Of a stretch of DNA of 41,335 nt, positions 15,894-24,376 are shown in pieces. Both the position numbers and the translations under genes were made by a program. Under the pieces are notes generated by a model that was not told where the DNA came from, made no database searches, and saw only the letters and a list, made by a program, of their open reading frames with translations. Numbering within the stretch: position 1 is the first letter of the stretch; the number at the start of each line of letters is the position of its first letter. Source of the DNA: Lachnospiraceae bacterium (GTDB lineage Bacteria > Bacillota > Clostridia > Lachnospirales > Lachnospiraceae); assembly GCA_017544405.1 (NCBI GenBank), contig JAFYEE010000036.1, positions 1-41,335 of the forward strand, in the 5' to 3' direction.

Positions 15894-17270
15894 ATGGCAA
15901 AAACCAAAGCAAGTGTCGTATTTTTCTGTCAGAACTGCGGCTTTGAATCTCCCAAGTGGGTCGGGCAGTGCCCGGCCTGCCGGGAGTGGAACACCATGGT
16001 GGAGGAGACCGTGACACCGGCGATGAAGTCCGCGGGCCGGTCGGTCTCGGAGGCGAAGGCAGCCAAAGCGGTGCCCGAGATCCTCGCGAAGGTGGAGATC
16101 CGATCGGAGGACCGGATCGGCACCGGGATCGGAGAGCTCGACCGCGTCCTCGGAGGCGGTATCGTTCAGGGCTCGATGACGCTGGTGGGCGGAGATCCCG
16201 GCATCGGCAAATCCACCCTTCTGCTCCAGGTGTGCCGGTTTCTGTCGGAGGCCGGGCACACGGTGCTCTATGTCTCCGGTGAGGAATCCCAGGTGCAGAT
16301 CAAGATGCGCGCGGACCGGATCGGCAGTTTCGATGAGCGGATGCTGGTGCTGTGCGAGACGAATCTGGATGCGATCGGCGAGGTGATCCGGGAACGCAGA
16401 CCGGAAGTCGTCGTGATCGACTCCATCCAGACCATGTACAACGAAGCGATCTCTTCCGCCCCGGGGAGCGTCTCCCAGGTGCGGGAATCCACCGGCGCGC
16501 TCATGCAGCTGGCGAAGGGACTCGGGATCTCCATGTTCATCGTCGGCCATGTGACGAAGGAAGGAACGGTGGCCGGTCCCCGTGTGCTCGAGCACATGGT
16601 GGACACGGTGCTGTATTTTGAGGGCGACCGTCACGCTTCCTACCGGATCCTGCGCGGTGTGAAGAACCGTTTCGGATCCACCAATGAGATCGGTGTATTT
16701 GAGATGCGTGAGGACGGACTCCGGCAGGTGACAAACCCGTCGGAATATATGCTCGAGGGACGGCCGGAAGAGGCGAGCGGATCCGTGGTGGCCTGTGCCA
16801 TGGAGGGAACGAGGCCGCTGCTTCTGGAGATTCAGAGCCTCGTCTGCCGCAGCAGCTTCGGGATCCCGAGACGGCAGGCCAACGGGACGGACTTCAACCG
16901 GGTCAATCTCCTGATGGCCGTGCTGGAAAAGCGCTGCGGGATCCACCTCGGTGACTGCGACGCGTATGTGAATCTCACGGGCGGCATCCGGATGCAGGAG
17001 CCGGCGCTGGACCTGGCGATCGTGCTGACGGTCCTGTCGAGCTTCCGCAATGTGCCGCTAAGCCCAAAAATGGTGGCATTCGGCGAGGTCGGTCTCTCAG
17101 GTGAGGTGCGGAGCGTGTCCATGGCCAGACAGCGCGTGGCCGAAGCGGAGCGTCTGGGCTTTGAGATCTGCGTCGTTCCGAAGAGCGTGGAGGCGGATTG
17201 CCGGGCGGGCAGCAAAATACAGATCATCGGCGTCGCCAATGTGCAGGAGGCGCTGGACAGAGCGTTTTAA
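15894..17270 (+). CDS. radA: DNA repair protein RadA
   Basis: A 458-residue branch-migration ATPase that helps RecA-dependent recombination and repair. The N-terminal four-cysteine zinc finger (CQNCG...CPAC, about residues 11-28) is intact. The RecA-like ATPase core has Walker A GDPGIGKST from residue 100 and the Walker B-like EVVVIDSIQTM. The RadA-specific KNRFG motif is at 257-261. The last ~170 residues are the Lon-protease-like domain, with MQEPALDLAIVL and FGEVGLSGEVR. The length is normal. clpC-radA adjacency is usual in Firmicutes; here a 134-residue gene sits between them. Confidence 0.96.
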   Translation: MAKTKASVVFFCQNCGFESPKWVGQCPACREWNTMVEETVTPAMKSAGRSVSEAKAAKAVPEILAKVEIRSEDRIGTGIGELDRVLGGGIVQGSMTLVGGDPGIGKSTLLLQVCRFLSEAGHTVLYVSGEESQVQIKMRADRIGSFDERMLVLCETNLDAIGEVIRERRPEVVVIDSIQTMYNEAISSAPGSVSQVRESTGALMQLAKGLGISMFIVGHVTKEGTVAGPRVLEHMVDTVLYFEGDRHASYRILRGVKNRFGSTNEIGVFEMREDGLRQVTNPSEYMLEGRPEEASGSVVACAMEGTRPLLLEIQSLVCRSSFGIPRRQANGTDFNRVNLLMAVLEKRCGIHLGDCDAYVNLTGGIRMQEPALDLAIVLTVLSSFRNVPLSPKMVAFGEVGLSGEVRSVSMARQRVAEAERLGFEICVVPKSVEADCRAGSKIQIIGVANVQEALDRAF

Positions 17271-17278
17271 AATTTTTC

Positions 17279-17307
17279 TTGCCACCGGTACCCGGCTATG
17301 TTATAAT
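17279..17307 (+). promoter_or_regulatory. promoter of tRNA-Trp
   Basis: TTGCCA (17279-17284), a 17-nt spacer and a perfect TATAAT (17302-17307) stand 33 nt upstream of the mature tRNA. Confidence 0.82.
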
Positions 17308-17340
17308 CTCATTCGTTGACGCGCAGTCGCCAGCGAATAT

Positions 17341-17411
17341 AGGGGAATAGTACAGCGGTAGTGCGGCGGTCTCCAAAACCGTTAACGGGGGTTCGATCCC
17401 CTCTTCCCCTG
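17341..17411 (+). tRNA. tRNA-Trp (anticodon CCA)
   Basis: A 71-nt cloverleaf with a perfect 7-bp acceptor stem AGGGGAA/TTCCCCT and discriminator G as usual for tryptophan. The anticodon loop CTCCAAA gives anticodon CCA. The 3' CCA is not encoded (CG follows). Confidence 0.97.
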
Positions 17412-17415
17412 CGAG

Positions 17416-17445
17416 AACCCGGGTGCAATAGCATCCGGGTTTTTT
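17416..17445 (+). terminator. terminator after tRNA-Trp
   Basis: An 11-bp stem AACCCGGGTGC (17416-17426) pairs with GCATCCGGGTT (17431-17441) around an AATA loop, with one G-T wobble, followed by TTTTTC. It starts 5 nt after the tRNA and separates it from the protein gene at 17505. Confidence 0.9.
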
Positions 17446-17504
17446 CTTTTGCGGAAAAGACCGGCAAGCGGATACCTGCCCGGTTTCGGGAGAAAGGAGT
17501 CAGG

Positions 17505-17894
17505 ATGGATCAGAATTGGACAGCACAGCAGAAGGAGGCGATGGAGGCCTTAGAGCTCTTTCTGATGCACCTGTGCGAGAAGGCGGGCAAGCCGCAGGCG
17601 TACGGAGCGCACCTCTGGGAGCAGGTAGCTTCCTCCGAGGGGCTCCTGCGGGAGCTGGCCTATTTTCATGACACGGGGAGCTTTTGGGGACAGTACCGGG
17701 TGGCCGGGCTGACCCTGCCGGATCTGGTGGTATGGCAGGTGGATCATTTCAAGGCCTACATGGACCGGGAGGAGAATAACCGCTATCACCGGGAACGGCT
17801 TTTTCTGGAATCCTTTGAGTCTCTGGCACAGCTTGAGCGGGATCCGGAAACGATCCTTCGGAAATTTCGGGAAGAAACCGGCACGGACTTTTAA
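17505..17894 (+). CDS. 129-residue protein, unrecognised
   Basis: A mainly helical, acidic, soluble protein without signal peptide or membrane helix. I do not recognise the family. Visible features are the Trp-rich start MDQNWTAQQKEAMEALELFL, a central aromatic stretch (FHDTGSFWGQYRVAGLTLPD) and a repeated helical pattern around VVWQVDHFKAYMDREENN. I chose the ATG at 17505 because AGAAAGGAG lies 5 nt before it; the frame stays open further upstream through the tRNA terminator, which cannot be coding. It follows the tRNA-Trp terminator, so it needs its own promoter or terminator read-through. A promoter is not obvious in the 60 nt available. Confidence 0.7.
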   Translation: MDQNWTAQQKEAMEALELFLMHLCEKAGKPQAYGAHLWEQVASSEGLLRELAYFHDTGSFWGQYRVAGLTLPDLVVWQVDHFKAYMDREENNRYHRERLFLESFESLAQLERDPETILRKFREETGTDF

Positions 17895-18016
17895 GTTTTA
17901 CTGTACTTTTTACAGAAATATGATAAAATAATTACGCTCGTGTCATATTTTGTTCTCATTTTTGTCAGATTCCGAACGCATTTTTTCTGACGCGTTTGTC
18001 GAAACAGGAGGTATCT

Positions 18017-18478
18017 ATGGAGAGGGAAGAGGAATTCCTTCCGGGGAAAATGAAAGAAAACCGTCGGATTTTGAACCCCCTTTTTCGCTACCTTCCGTGG
18101 CTTGAGGAAGCCTCGAAAAAGACCGTAGCGAGCACCTATTCGGGCGACGGTCTGTCACAGAATTCGGTTCCGTTTCCGGTGTACGACGGGACACTTATGA
18201 ACTTCATCAGGGAGGCACAGAATTCTCCGCTGATGGATCGCAACTATCCGTACGTCTATACGCGCAAGCGCATCACCAATCATGATCAGGAGCGGGCCAT
18301 CATCGCGGCCTGCGATTACAAGGAGTGGGATACCCTGCGCGGGATTTTATCCAAGTATGTTATGGGCGGCAGGACCAAATCAACGCTTTGGAGCGAGGGA
18401 GTTTCGGAGCAGATTTTTTACCTGGTGCTGAAACAGTTCAAAGAGATCGTTGATTTTTGGGACCATTCGGAAAAGTGA
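18017..18478 (+). CDS. 153-residue protein upstream of TetR regulator, unrecognised
   Basis: A soluble, charged protein without signal peptide or membrane helix. Recognisable stretches are RRILNPLFRYLPWLEEAS, VPFPVYDGTLMNFIREAQ, LMDRNYPYVYTRKRI and a helical end EQIFYLVLKQFKEIVDFW. I do not recognise a named family, though the regular aromatic pattern looks conserved rather than random. I chose the ATG at 18017 because ACAGGAGGT lies 5 nt upstream. It ends 13 nt before the TetR-family gene, so the two are probably one operon, and the protein may be part of what that regulator controls. A T-rich stretch at 17895-18000 upstream probably holds the promoter; no clear hexamer pair stands out. Confidence 0.72.
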   Translation: MEREEEFLPGKMKENRRILNPLFRYLPWLEEASKKTVASTYSGDGLSQNSVPFPVYDGTLMNFIREAQNSPLMDRNYPYVYTRKRITNHDQERAIIAACDYKEWDTLRGILSKYVMGGRTKSTLWSEGVSEQIFYLVLKQFKEIVDFWDHSEK

Positions 18479-18491
18479 GGGAGGTAGAGAA

Positions 18492-19085
18492 GTGGGAGAC
18501 AAGTCGAACAGAAAGAAGCAGTACATTCTGGAGAAGGCCAGAGAGGTCTTCGTGGAGAAGGGCTACAAGCGCGTTACGATGAAGGATATCGTGGAGGCAT
18601 GTGATATCAGCCGCGGCGGTCTGTATCTGTATTTTGAGAATACCAATCAGATTTTCCTCGAAGTGCTTCGCACGGAGAGCGAGGAGACCGACGATGTATT
18701 TTCCGGCAAGATCACGGAGGATGCGACCTGTGTGGACATCCTGCTGCTGTTTTTGCAGGAGCAGAAGAAGGAGCTCCTTCGCAAGAAAAATACCCTGGTG
18801 CAGGCAAGCTACGAATTCTATTTCGAGAACAAGCCGGCCCGCAAGGACGATGTGTTGAAGAAGCAGTTTGAATCCGCCGTGAAGGTGCTGGAGAAGCTGA
18901 TCGAGACCGGTGTCGAGAACGAGGAATTCTATTGTGAGAACTGCCCCGAGGCGGCCCGCAATATCATGTATCTGCTCGAGGGCCTGAAGATTTCGGCGCA
19001 GACCATCGGAATCACCGCCGATACCGTGGATCAGCAGATCGATTACATCTTCTCCACGCTGGGTGTGATCCTCGAGGACGAATAA
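18492..19085 (+). CDS. TetR-family transcriptional regulator
   Basis: A 197-residue one-component regulator. The N-terminal TetR helix-turn-helix covers about residues 8-55: KKQYILEKAREVFVEKGYKR, then the VTMKDIVEACDISRGGLYLYFENTNQIF segment with the conserved GxxYxYF pattern. The C-terminal ~140 residues are the helical ligand and dimer domain, which differs in each subgroup and gives no hint of ligand. I chose the GTG at 18492 because GGGAGGT lies 6 nt upstream and it follows the previous gene; the frame is open for 14 codons further back into that gene's end. It is followed by a good terminator. Its target may be its own operon; no clean palindrome was seen next to it. Confidence 0.93.
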   Translation: MGDKSNRKKQYILEKAREVFVEKGYKRVTMKDIVEACDISRGGLYLYFENTNQIFLEVLRTESEETDDVFSGKITEDATCVDILLLFLQEQKKELLRKKNTLVQASYEFYFENKPARKDDVLKKQFESAVKVLEKLIETGVENEEFYCENCPEAARNIMYLLEGLKISAQTIGITADTVDQQIDYIFSTLGVILEDE

Positions 19086-19102
19086 GTTCATAGATGCAAA
19101 CA

Positions 19103-19140
19103 AAAAGCTTCAAGGGAGAATGCTTCTTTGAGGCTTTTTT
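19103..19140 (+). terminator. terminator after the TetR gene
   Basis: An 11-bp stem AAAAGCTTCAA (19103-19113) pairs with TTGAGGCTTTT (19128-19138) with one G-T wobble and ends in a run of six T. It separates the TetR unit from purL. Confidence 0.88.
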
Positions 19141-19199
19141 GCTGCAATAACATGAGATATCCGCCTATTTTTTTGGAACTTTTGACAACAGGAAAAATC

Positions 19200-19228
19200 T
19201 TGTGCGGCAGGGGGCCTGGATGTAATAT
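19200..19228 (+). promoter_or_regulatory. candidate promoter of purL
   Basis: TTGTGC (19200-19205), a 17-nt spacer and TAATAT (19223-19228) predict a start near 19235, about 75 nt before the purL ATG. Confidence 0.55.
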
Positions 19229-19309
19229 TTATGGTGATGTTTTATGGTTCGCATGAAGCAGATCGTTTTGTGTCACAGCAGAAAGGAAAGCAGGAAAAGG
19301 AGCCTTGAA

Positions 19310-22300
19310 ATGGGAAATGTAAGACGGATCTATGTGGAAAAGAAACGTCCCTTTGCGGTCAAGGCCGCAGAGCTGCATGAGGAGCTGAAGAATTACCTCG
19401 GGATCGATGCCGAGGAGGTGCGGATTCTGATCCGGTACGATGTCGAGAATCTGTCGGATGCGGTATTTGAGCGCGCGTGCACTTCGGTTTTCTCCGAGCC
19501 GCCTGTGGATGATTATTATCTCGAGCAGATCGAGATCCCGGCCGGAACCAGAGTTTTTTCCGTGGAATTTCTGCCCGGACAGTTCGATCAGAGAGCAGAT
19601 TCCGCTGTTCAGTGCGTTCAGTTTCTCAATGAGAACGAGAACCCGACGATCCATACCGCTGTCACCTATCTGATCCGCGGACAGATCAGCGATGCGCAGT
19701 TCGAACAGATCAAGAGCTATTGCATCAACCCCGTGGACTCCCGCGAGACGGATCTGACCAAGCCGGAGACGCTGCAGACCAATTACGAAGAGCCTGCGGA
19801 CGTACGGATCTTTGACGGCTTTAAGGACATGCAGGAGGAGCAGCTTCGGGAGCTTTACGACTCTCTGGGTCTGGCGATGACCTTCAAGGATTTCCTGCAT
19901 ATTCAGAAATATTTCCATGACGATGAGAAGCGCGATCCTTCCATGACCGAGATCCGCGTGCTCGATACCTACTGGTCCGACCACTGCCGTCATACCACCT
20001 TCTCCACGGAACTGACGAAGGTGACCTTTGATGAGGGCTTCTACCGCGAAGCCTTTGAGAAGAGCTTTGCCGATTACCGGAAGACGCGTGCGGAGCTGTA
20101 CGCGAACCGTCCGGACAAGTTCTCCTGTCTGATGGACCTCGGTACCATCGCGGCGAAGAAGATCCGCGCCGAGGGCGGCCTGCAGGACGAGGAGGTTTCC
20201 GATGAGATCAACGCCTGCTCGATCGTGGTTCCCGTGGAGATGGATTACGGCGATCACAAGGAGACCGAGGAGTGGCTCGTATTTTTCAAGAATGAGACCC
20301 ACAATCACCCGACCGAGATCGAGCCTTTCGGTGGCGCTGCCACCTGCCTCGGCGGCGCGATCCGCGATCCCCTTTCCGGCAGAGGCTATGTCTATCAGGC
20401 CATGCGTGTGACCGGCGCTGCCGATCCCACCGTTCCCGTATCGCAGACCATGAAGGGCAAGCTTCCGCAGAAGAAGCTGGTCCGCACGGCGGCGGCCGGA
20501 TACTCCTCCTACGGCAACCAGATCGGCCTCGCGACCGGTTATGTCAAGGAGATCTACCATCCCGACTATGTGGCGAAGCGCATGGAGATCGGTGCCGTCA
20601 TGGGCGCCGCTCCCAGGAAAAATGTGATCCGGGAAAATTCCGATCCCGGCGATATCATCATTCTGCTCGGCGGTCGTACCGGGCGTGACGGCTGCGGCGG
20701 AGCGACCGGCTCCTCCAAGGCACACAATGTCAAGTCCATCGAGACCTGCGGCGCGGAGGTGCAGAAGGGAAATGCACCCACGGAGCGCAAGATCCAGAGA
20801 CTGTTCCGCAGAAGCGAAGTGACCCGGCTGATCAAGAAGTGCAATGACTTCGGGGCCGGCGGTGTCTCCGTGGCCATCGGAGAGCTGGCGGACGGACTAA
20901 AGGTGGACCTGGACAAGGTGCCCAAGAAATATGCGGGCCTCGACGGAACCGAGCTGGCGATCTCCGAGTCCCAGGAGCGCATGGCCGTGGTCGTGGCACC
21001 GAAGGATGTGGATGCATTTCTGAAATATGCGGCGGAGGAGAACCTCGAAGCAATCTGCGTGGCCGTGGTCACCGAGGAGCCCCGTCTGGTCTTAAGCTGG
21101 AGAGGTAAGGACATCGTCAATCTGAAGCGTTCCTTCCTCGATACGAACGGTGCACATCAGGAGACGCAGGTGGAAGTGGAGATGCCCGACGAGAAGGCGG
21201 ATTACTTCCGTCGCGCCTCGATCCCTGCGGTCGGGGAAGCGCTGAAGAAGGGCGATGTGAAGGATGCCTGGCTGAAGACCCTGAGCGATCTGAACGTATG
21301 CTCGCAGAAAGGTCTGGTCGAGATGTTCGACGCGTCCATCGGCGCCGGCAGTGTCGTCATGCCTTACGGCGGAAAGCATCAGCTCACCGAGACCCAGTCC
21401 ATGATCGCGAAGCTTCCGACCCTGAAGGGCAAGACCGATACCGTCACCATGATGGCGTACGGCTTTGATCCCCAGCTCTCGAGCTGGAGCCCGTATCACG
21501 GCGCGATCTACGCGGTGATCGAGTCCATGGCGCGCATCACGGCAGCAGGCGGCGACGCTTCGAAGATCCGTTTTACCTTCCAGGAGTATTTCCGCCGGAT
21601 GAACGAGACGCCTTCCCGCTGGAGCCAGCCCTTCGCAGCGCTGCTCGGCGCGTACGACGCACAGGTGGGCTTCGGCCTTCCTTCCATCGGAGGCAAGGAT
21701 TCCATGTCCGGTACCTTCGGTGACATCGATGTACCTCCGACGCTGGTTTCCTTCGCGGTGGACATCGCGAAGGGTGCGGACATCGTGACCCCCGAACTGA
21801 AAAAGGCGGGCAACACGCTGGTGCTCTTTACGATCTCCAGAGATGAGAAGGAGCTGCCCGATTACGGTGAGGTCGCTGCGCTCTATGCGCAGATCCGCGC
21901 ACTCGCTCAGAAAGGGTGCATCGCTTCCGCTTATGCCCTCGATGCGGCAGGTCTCGCTGCTGCGCTGCCCAAGATGGCCTTCGGTAACGGGCTCGGCGTC
22001 AAAGTGGATGCTTCCTTCCCTGCGGAGAAGCTTTTTGCCAACGAGCTGGGCGGCATCGTCGCCGAGATCCCCGCGGAGAAGATGGACGAACTGGCCGGAA
22101 GCGGCGTGAAATTTGTGAAGGTCGGTGAAGTGACCGGTGACGGTAAATTTGTCTGCGGCGGCGCAGAGCTGACGCAGGACGAAGCGCTGAAGGCCTGGAC
22201 CGGAACCCTCGAGAAGGTCTTCCCGACGAAGGCTTCCAAGGCGAAGGATCCGGTTCCTTCCGAGCCGTACCACGCATCAGACATCTATGTATGCAAGCAC

Positions 22301-23107
22301 AAGGTGGCAAAGCCGACCGTATTTATCCCGGTCTTCCCCGGCACGAACTGCGAGTATGATTCGGCGAAGGCCTTTGAGCGCGCGGGCGCAAATGTGGTGA
22401 CACGGATTTTCCGCAACCTCTCCGCGCAGGATATCCGGGAGTCTGTGGACGCTTTTGAAAAGGAGATCGAGCAGGCGCAGATCATCATGTTCCCCGGCGG
22501 ATTCTCCGCAGGTGACGAGCCCGACGGCAGTGCGAAATTCTTCGCCACCGCGTTCCGGAACGAGAAGATTCGCGAGGCGGTCGAGAAGCTCCTGGGCGAG
22601 CGGGACGGTCTGGCGCTCGGTATCTGCAACGGCTTCCAGGCACTGATCAAGCTCGGACTCGTTCCCACCGGTCATATCACGGGACAGACCGCCGATTCGC
22701 CGACGCTGACCTTCAATACGATTAACCGTCACATCTCCAAGATGGTCTACACGAAGGTCGTTTCCAACAAGTCGCCCTGGCTTGCGGGCGCGACCCTCGG
22801 CGCTACCTATTGCAGCCCTGCTTCCCACGGAGAGGGGCGTTTTGTCGCACCGGAGAGTGTCCTGAAGGAGCTCTTTGCAAACGGACAGGTCGCTACCCAG
22901 TACGCGGATAATGACGGTAATGTCACAATGGATGAGTATTACAATGTCAACGGCTCCTACTGTGCGATCGAGGGTATCACGTCCCCGGACGGCAGAGCCT
23001 TCGGCAAGATGGCGCATGCGGAGCGGCGTGACGTCGGCGTAGCGATCAATATCTACGGCGAGCAGGATCTGAAGATCTTTGAATCCGGCGTCGCATACTT
23101 TAAGTAA
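19310..23107 (+). CDS. purL: phosphoribosylformylglycinamidine synthase, fused synthetase and glutaminase
   Basis: ATP-dependent conversion of FGAR and glutamine to FGAM, the step between PurN and PurM. At 1,265 residues it is the single-chain clostridial form (TIGR01857-like), so separate PurQ and PurS are not needed. Order: N-terminal PurS-like domain (about 1-150), two AIR-synthase-like halves (about 200-950) with EWLVFFKNETHNHPTEIEPFGG in the first, and a C-terminal class I glutaminase (about 1000-1265). The glutaminase nucleophile is Cys1106 in GICNGFQ, with the His-Glu pair in the SHGEGRF and C-terminal segments. I chose the ATG at 19310 because AAAAGGAG lies 7 nt before it and the protein then starts MGNVRRIYVEKKRPF; upstream codons in frame are unsupported. 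It lies apart from the purEMND operon. Confidence 0.95.
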   Translation: MGNVRRIYVEKKRPFAVKAAELHEELKNYLGIDAEEVRILIRYDVENLSDAVFERACTSVFSEPPVDDYYLEQIEIPAGTRVFSVEFLPGQFDQRADSAVQCVQFLNENENPTIHTAVTYLIRGQISDAQFEQIKSYCINPVDSRETDLTKPETLQTNYEEPADVRIFDGFKDMQEEQLRELYDSLGLAMTFKDFLHIQKYFHDDEKRDPSMTEIRVLDTYWSDHCRHTTFSTELTKVTFDEGFYREAFEKSFADYRKTRAELYANRPDKFSCLMDLGTIAAKKIRAEGGLQDEEVSDEINACSIVVPVEMDYGDHKETEEWLVFFKNETHNHPTEIEPFGGAATCLGGAIRDPLSGRGYVYQAMRVTGAADPTVPVSQTMKGKLPQKKLVRTAAAGYSSYGNQIGLATGYVKEIYHPDYVAKRMEIGAVMGAAPRKNVIRENSDPGDIIILLGGRTGRDGCGGATGSSKAHNVKSIETCGAEVQKGNAPTERKIQRLFRRSEVTRLIKKCNDFGAGGVSVAIGELADGLKVDLDKVPKKYAGLDGTELAISESQERMAVVVAPKDVDAFLKYAAEENLEAICVAVVTEEPRLVLSWRGKDIVNLKRSFLDTNGAHQETQVEVEMPDEKADYFRRASIPAVGEALKKGDVKDAWLKTLSDLNVCSQKGLVEMFDASIGAGSVVMPYGGKHQLTETQSMIAKLPTLKGKTDTVTMMAYGFDPQLSSWSPYHGAIYAVIESMARITAAGGDASKIRFTFQEYFRRMNETPSRWSQPFAALLGAYDAQVGFGLPSIGGKDSMSGTFGDIDVPPTLVSFAVDIAKGADIVTPELKKAGNTLVLFTISRDEKELPDYGEVAALYAQIRALAQKGCIASAYALDAAGLAAALPKMAFGNGLGVKVDASFPAEKLFANELGGIVAEIPAEKMDELAGSGVKFVKVGEVTGDGKFVCGGAELTQDEALKAWTGTLEKVFPTKASKAKDPVPSEPYHASDIYVCKHKVAKPTVFIPVFPGTNCEYDSAKAFERAGANVVTRIFRNLSAQDIRESVDAFEKEIEQAQIIMFPGGFSAGDEPDGSAKFFATAFRNEKIREAVEKLLGERDGLALGICNGFQALIKLGLVPTGHITGQTADSPTLTFNTINRHISKMVYTKVVSNKSPWLAGATLGATYCSPASHGEGRFVAPESVLKELFANGQVATQYADNDGNVTMDEYYNVNGSYCAIEGITSPDGRAFGKMAHAERRDVGVAINIYGEQDLKIFESGVAYFK

Positions 23108-23119
23108 TATGTTTTTTTG

Positions 23120-23145
23120 CTGGCCCGCACTCACCTGCGGGCCGG
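23120..23145 (+). other. GC-rich stem-loop between purL and carA
   Basis: GGCCCGCA (23122-23129) pairs perfectly with TGCGGGCC (23136-23143), and two more outer pairs extend it to 10 bp around the loop CTCACC. No T-run follows, so it is not a normal terminator. It may be an mRNA stability or processing element. Confidence 0.6.
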
Positions 23146-23179
23146 TTCGTAAGTAAAAATATTCATGGAGGCATGGCAA

Positions 23180-24376
23180 ATGAAGGCTTTTTTGATCCTG
23201 GAAGACGGCACCGTGTTCGAGGGCACCTCGATCGGCGCGCGCCGCGAAGTGATCAGCGAGATCGTGTTCAATACGAGCATGGCCGGATACCTGGAGGTCC
23301 TGACGGATCCCTCCTACGCCGGGCAGGCAGTCTGCATGACCTATCCGCTCATCGGCAATTACGGCATTTGTGAAGATGACATGGAATCCGCAAGGCCCTG
23401 GCCGGACGGATTCATCGTGCGCGAGCTCTCCGAGGTCCCGAGCAATTTCCGCTGTGACTGCAGCATTCAGGAATTCCTGGAAAAATGGGAGATCCCCGGC
23501 ATTGCAGGCATCGACACGAGAGCGCTGACGCGGATCCTGCGTGAGAAGGGCACCATGAACGGGTGCATCACGACGAATGAAGCCTTTGATTTTGCCACGC
23601 TGCAGCCTGCGATGAAGGCCTATGCCACGGGGCGTGTGGTGGACAAGGTGACCTGCGCGGAAAAGTACACGGTACCGGCCACGAAGGAGCTGGCCGAGAA
23701 TAGGCCGGTCTCGGGACGGGCGGTCTTTGATGCGGCGAAATATGCGGCCGGCGAGCGGGAGAAGCGCCCGAGTCTGGTGACGGAGCTGAATGGTGCGGGC
23801 CTTCGGGTAGCGCTCCTTGATCTCGGGGCGAAGGGCAACATCGCACACTCTCTGGCAGCGCGCGGGTGCGAGGTCACGATCTACCCGGCACGCACGAGCG
23901 CGGAGGAGATCTTAAGCGATGCGCCCGACGGGATCATGCTTTCCAACGGTCCCGGAGATCCGAAGGACTGTCCGGAGGTGATCGCCGAGATCAAAAAGCT
24001 CTACGCGTCGGATACACCGATTTTTGCCATCTGCCTCGGCCATCAGCTGATGGCACTGGCGACCGGAGCGGACACATACAAGATGAAATACGGGCACCGC
24101 GGCGGCAACCATCCCGTGAAGGATCTGGCGACCGGGCGGGTGTACATTTCCTCCCAGAATCACGGCTATGTCGTGGATACGGACAAGCTGGATCCGAAGA
24201 TTGCAACGCCGGCTTTTGTGAATGTCAATGACGGGACGAACGAAGGTCTCGCCTACACGGGGAAGAATATTTTTACCGTACAGTTCCATCCGGAGGCCTG
24301 CCCCGGACCGCAGGATTCGGGATATTTGTTTGATCGCTTTATCAACATGATGAAAGGACGGAAAGCAGATGCCTAA
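23180..24376 (+). CDS. carA: carbamoyl-phosphate synthase small subunit
   Basis: Glutaminase subunit that gives ammonia to CarB for carbamoyl phosphate, which feeds pyrimidine and arginine synthesis. The 398-residue protein has the CarA N-terminal domain (FLILEDGTVFEGTSIG, FNTSMAGYLEVLTDPSYAG) and a class I glutamine amidotransferase domain. Its nucleophile is Cys285 in FAICLGHQ, and the His/Glu pair is in VQFHPEACPGPQD. The linker before the amidotransferase domain is somewhat long, which explains the length above the usual 360-380. I chose the ATG at 23180 because TGGAGG lies 8 nt before it. It overlaps carB by 8 nt. No arginine or pyrimidine attenuator is obvious upstream. Confidence 0.96.
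   Translation: MKAFLILEDGTVFEGTSIGARREVISEIVFNTSMAGYLEVLTDPSYAGQAVCMTYPLIGNYGICEDDMESARPWPDGFIVRELSEVPSNFRCDCSIQEFLEKWEIPGIAGIDTRALTRILREKGTMNGCITTNEAFDFATLQPAMKAYATGRVVDKVTCAEKYTVPATKELAENRPVSGRAVFDAAKYAAGEREKRPSLVTELNGAGLRVALLDLGAKGNIAHSLAARGCEVTIYPARTSAEEILSDAPDGIMLSNGPGDPKDCPEVIAEIKKLYASDTPIFAICLGHQLMALATGADTYKMKYGHRGGNHPVKDLATGRVYISSQNHGYVVDTDKLDPKIATPAFVNVNDGTNEGLAYTGKNIFTVQFHPEACPGPQDSGYLFDRFINMMKGRKADA

Noticed and set aside
19182..19187. TTGACA as the -35 box for purL
   Set aside because: No -10-like hexamer lies 16-18 nt downstream; the region there is GC-rich. TTGTGC/TAATAT slightly downstream has the right spacing.
23120..23145. Stem-loop after purL as a terminator
   Set aside because: The T-run lies before the stem, not after it, on the plus strand, so it does not fit intrinsic termination in either direction.
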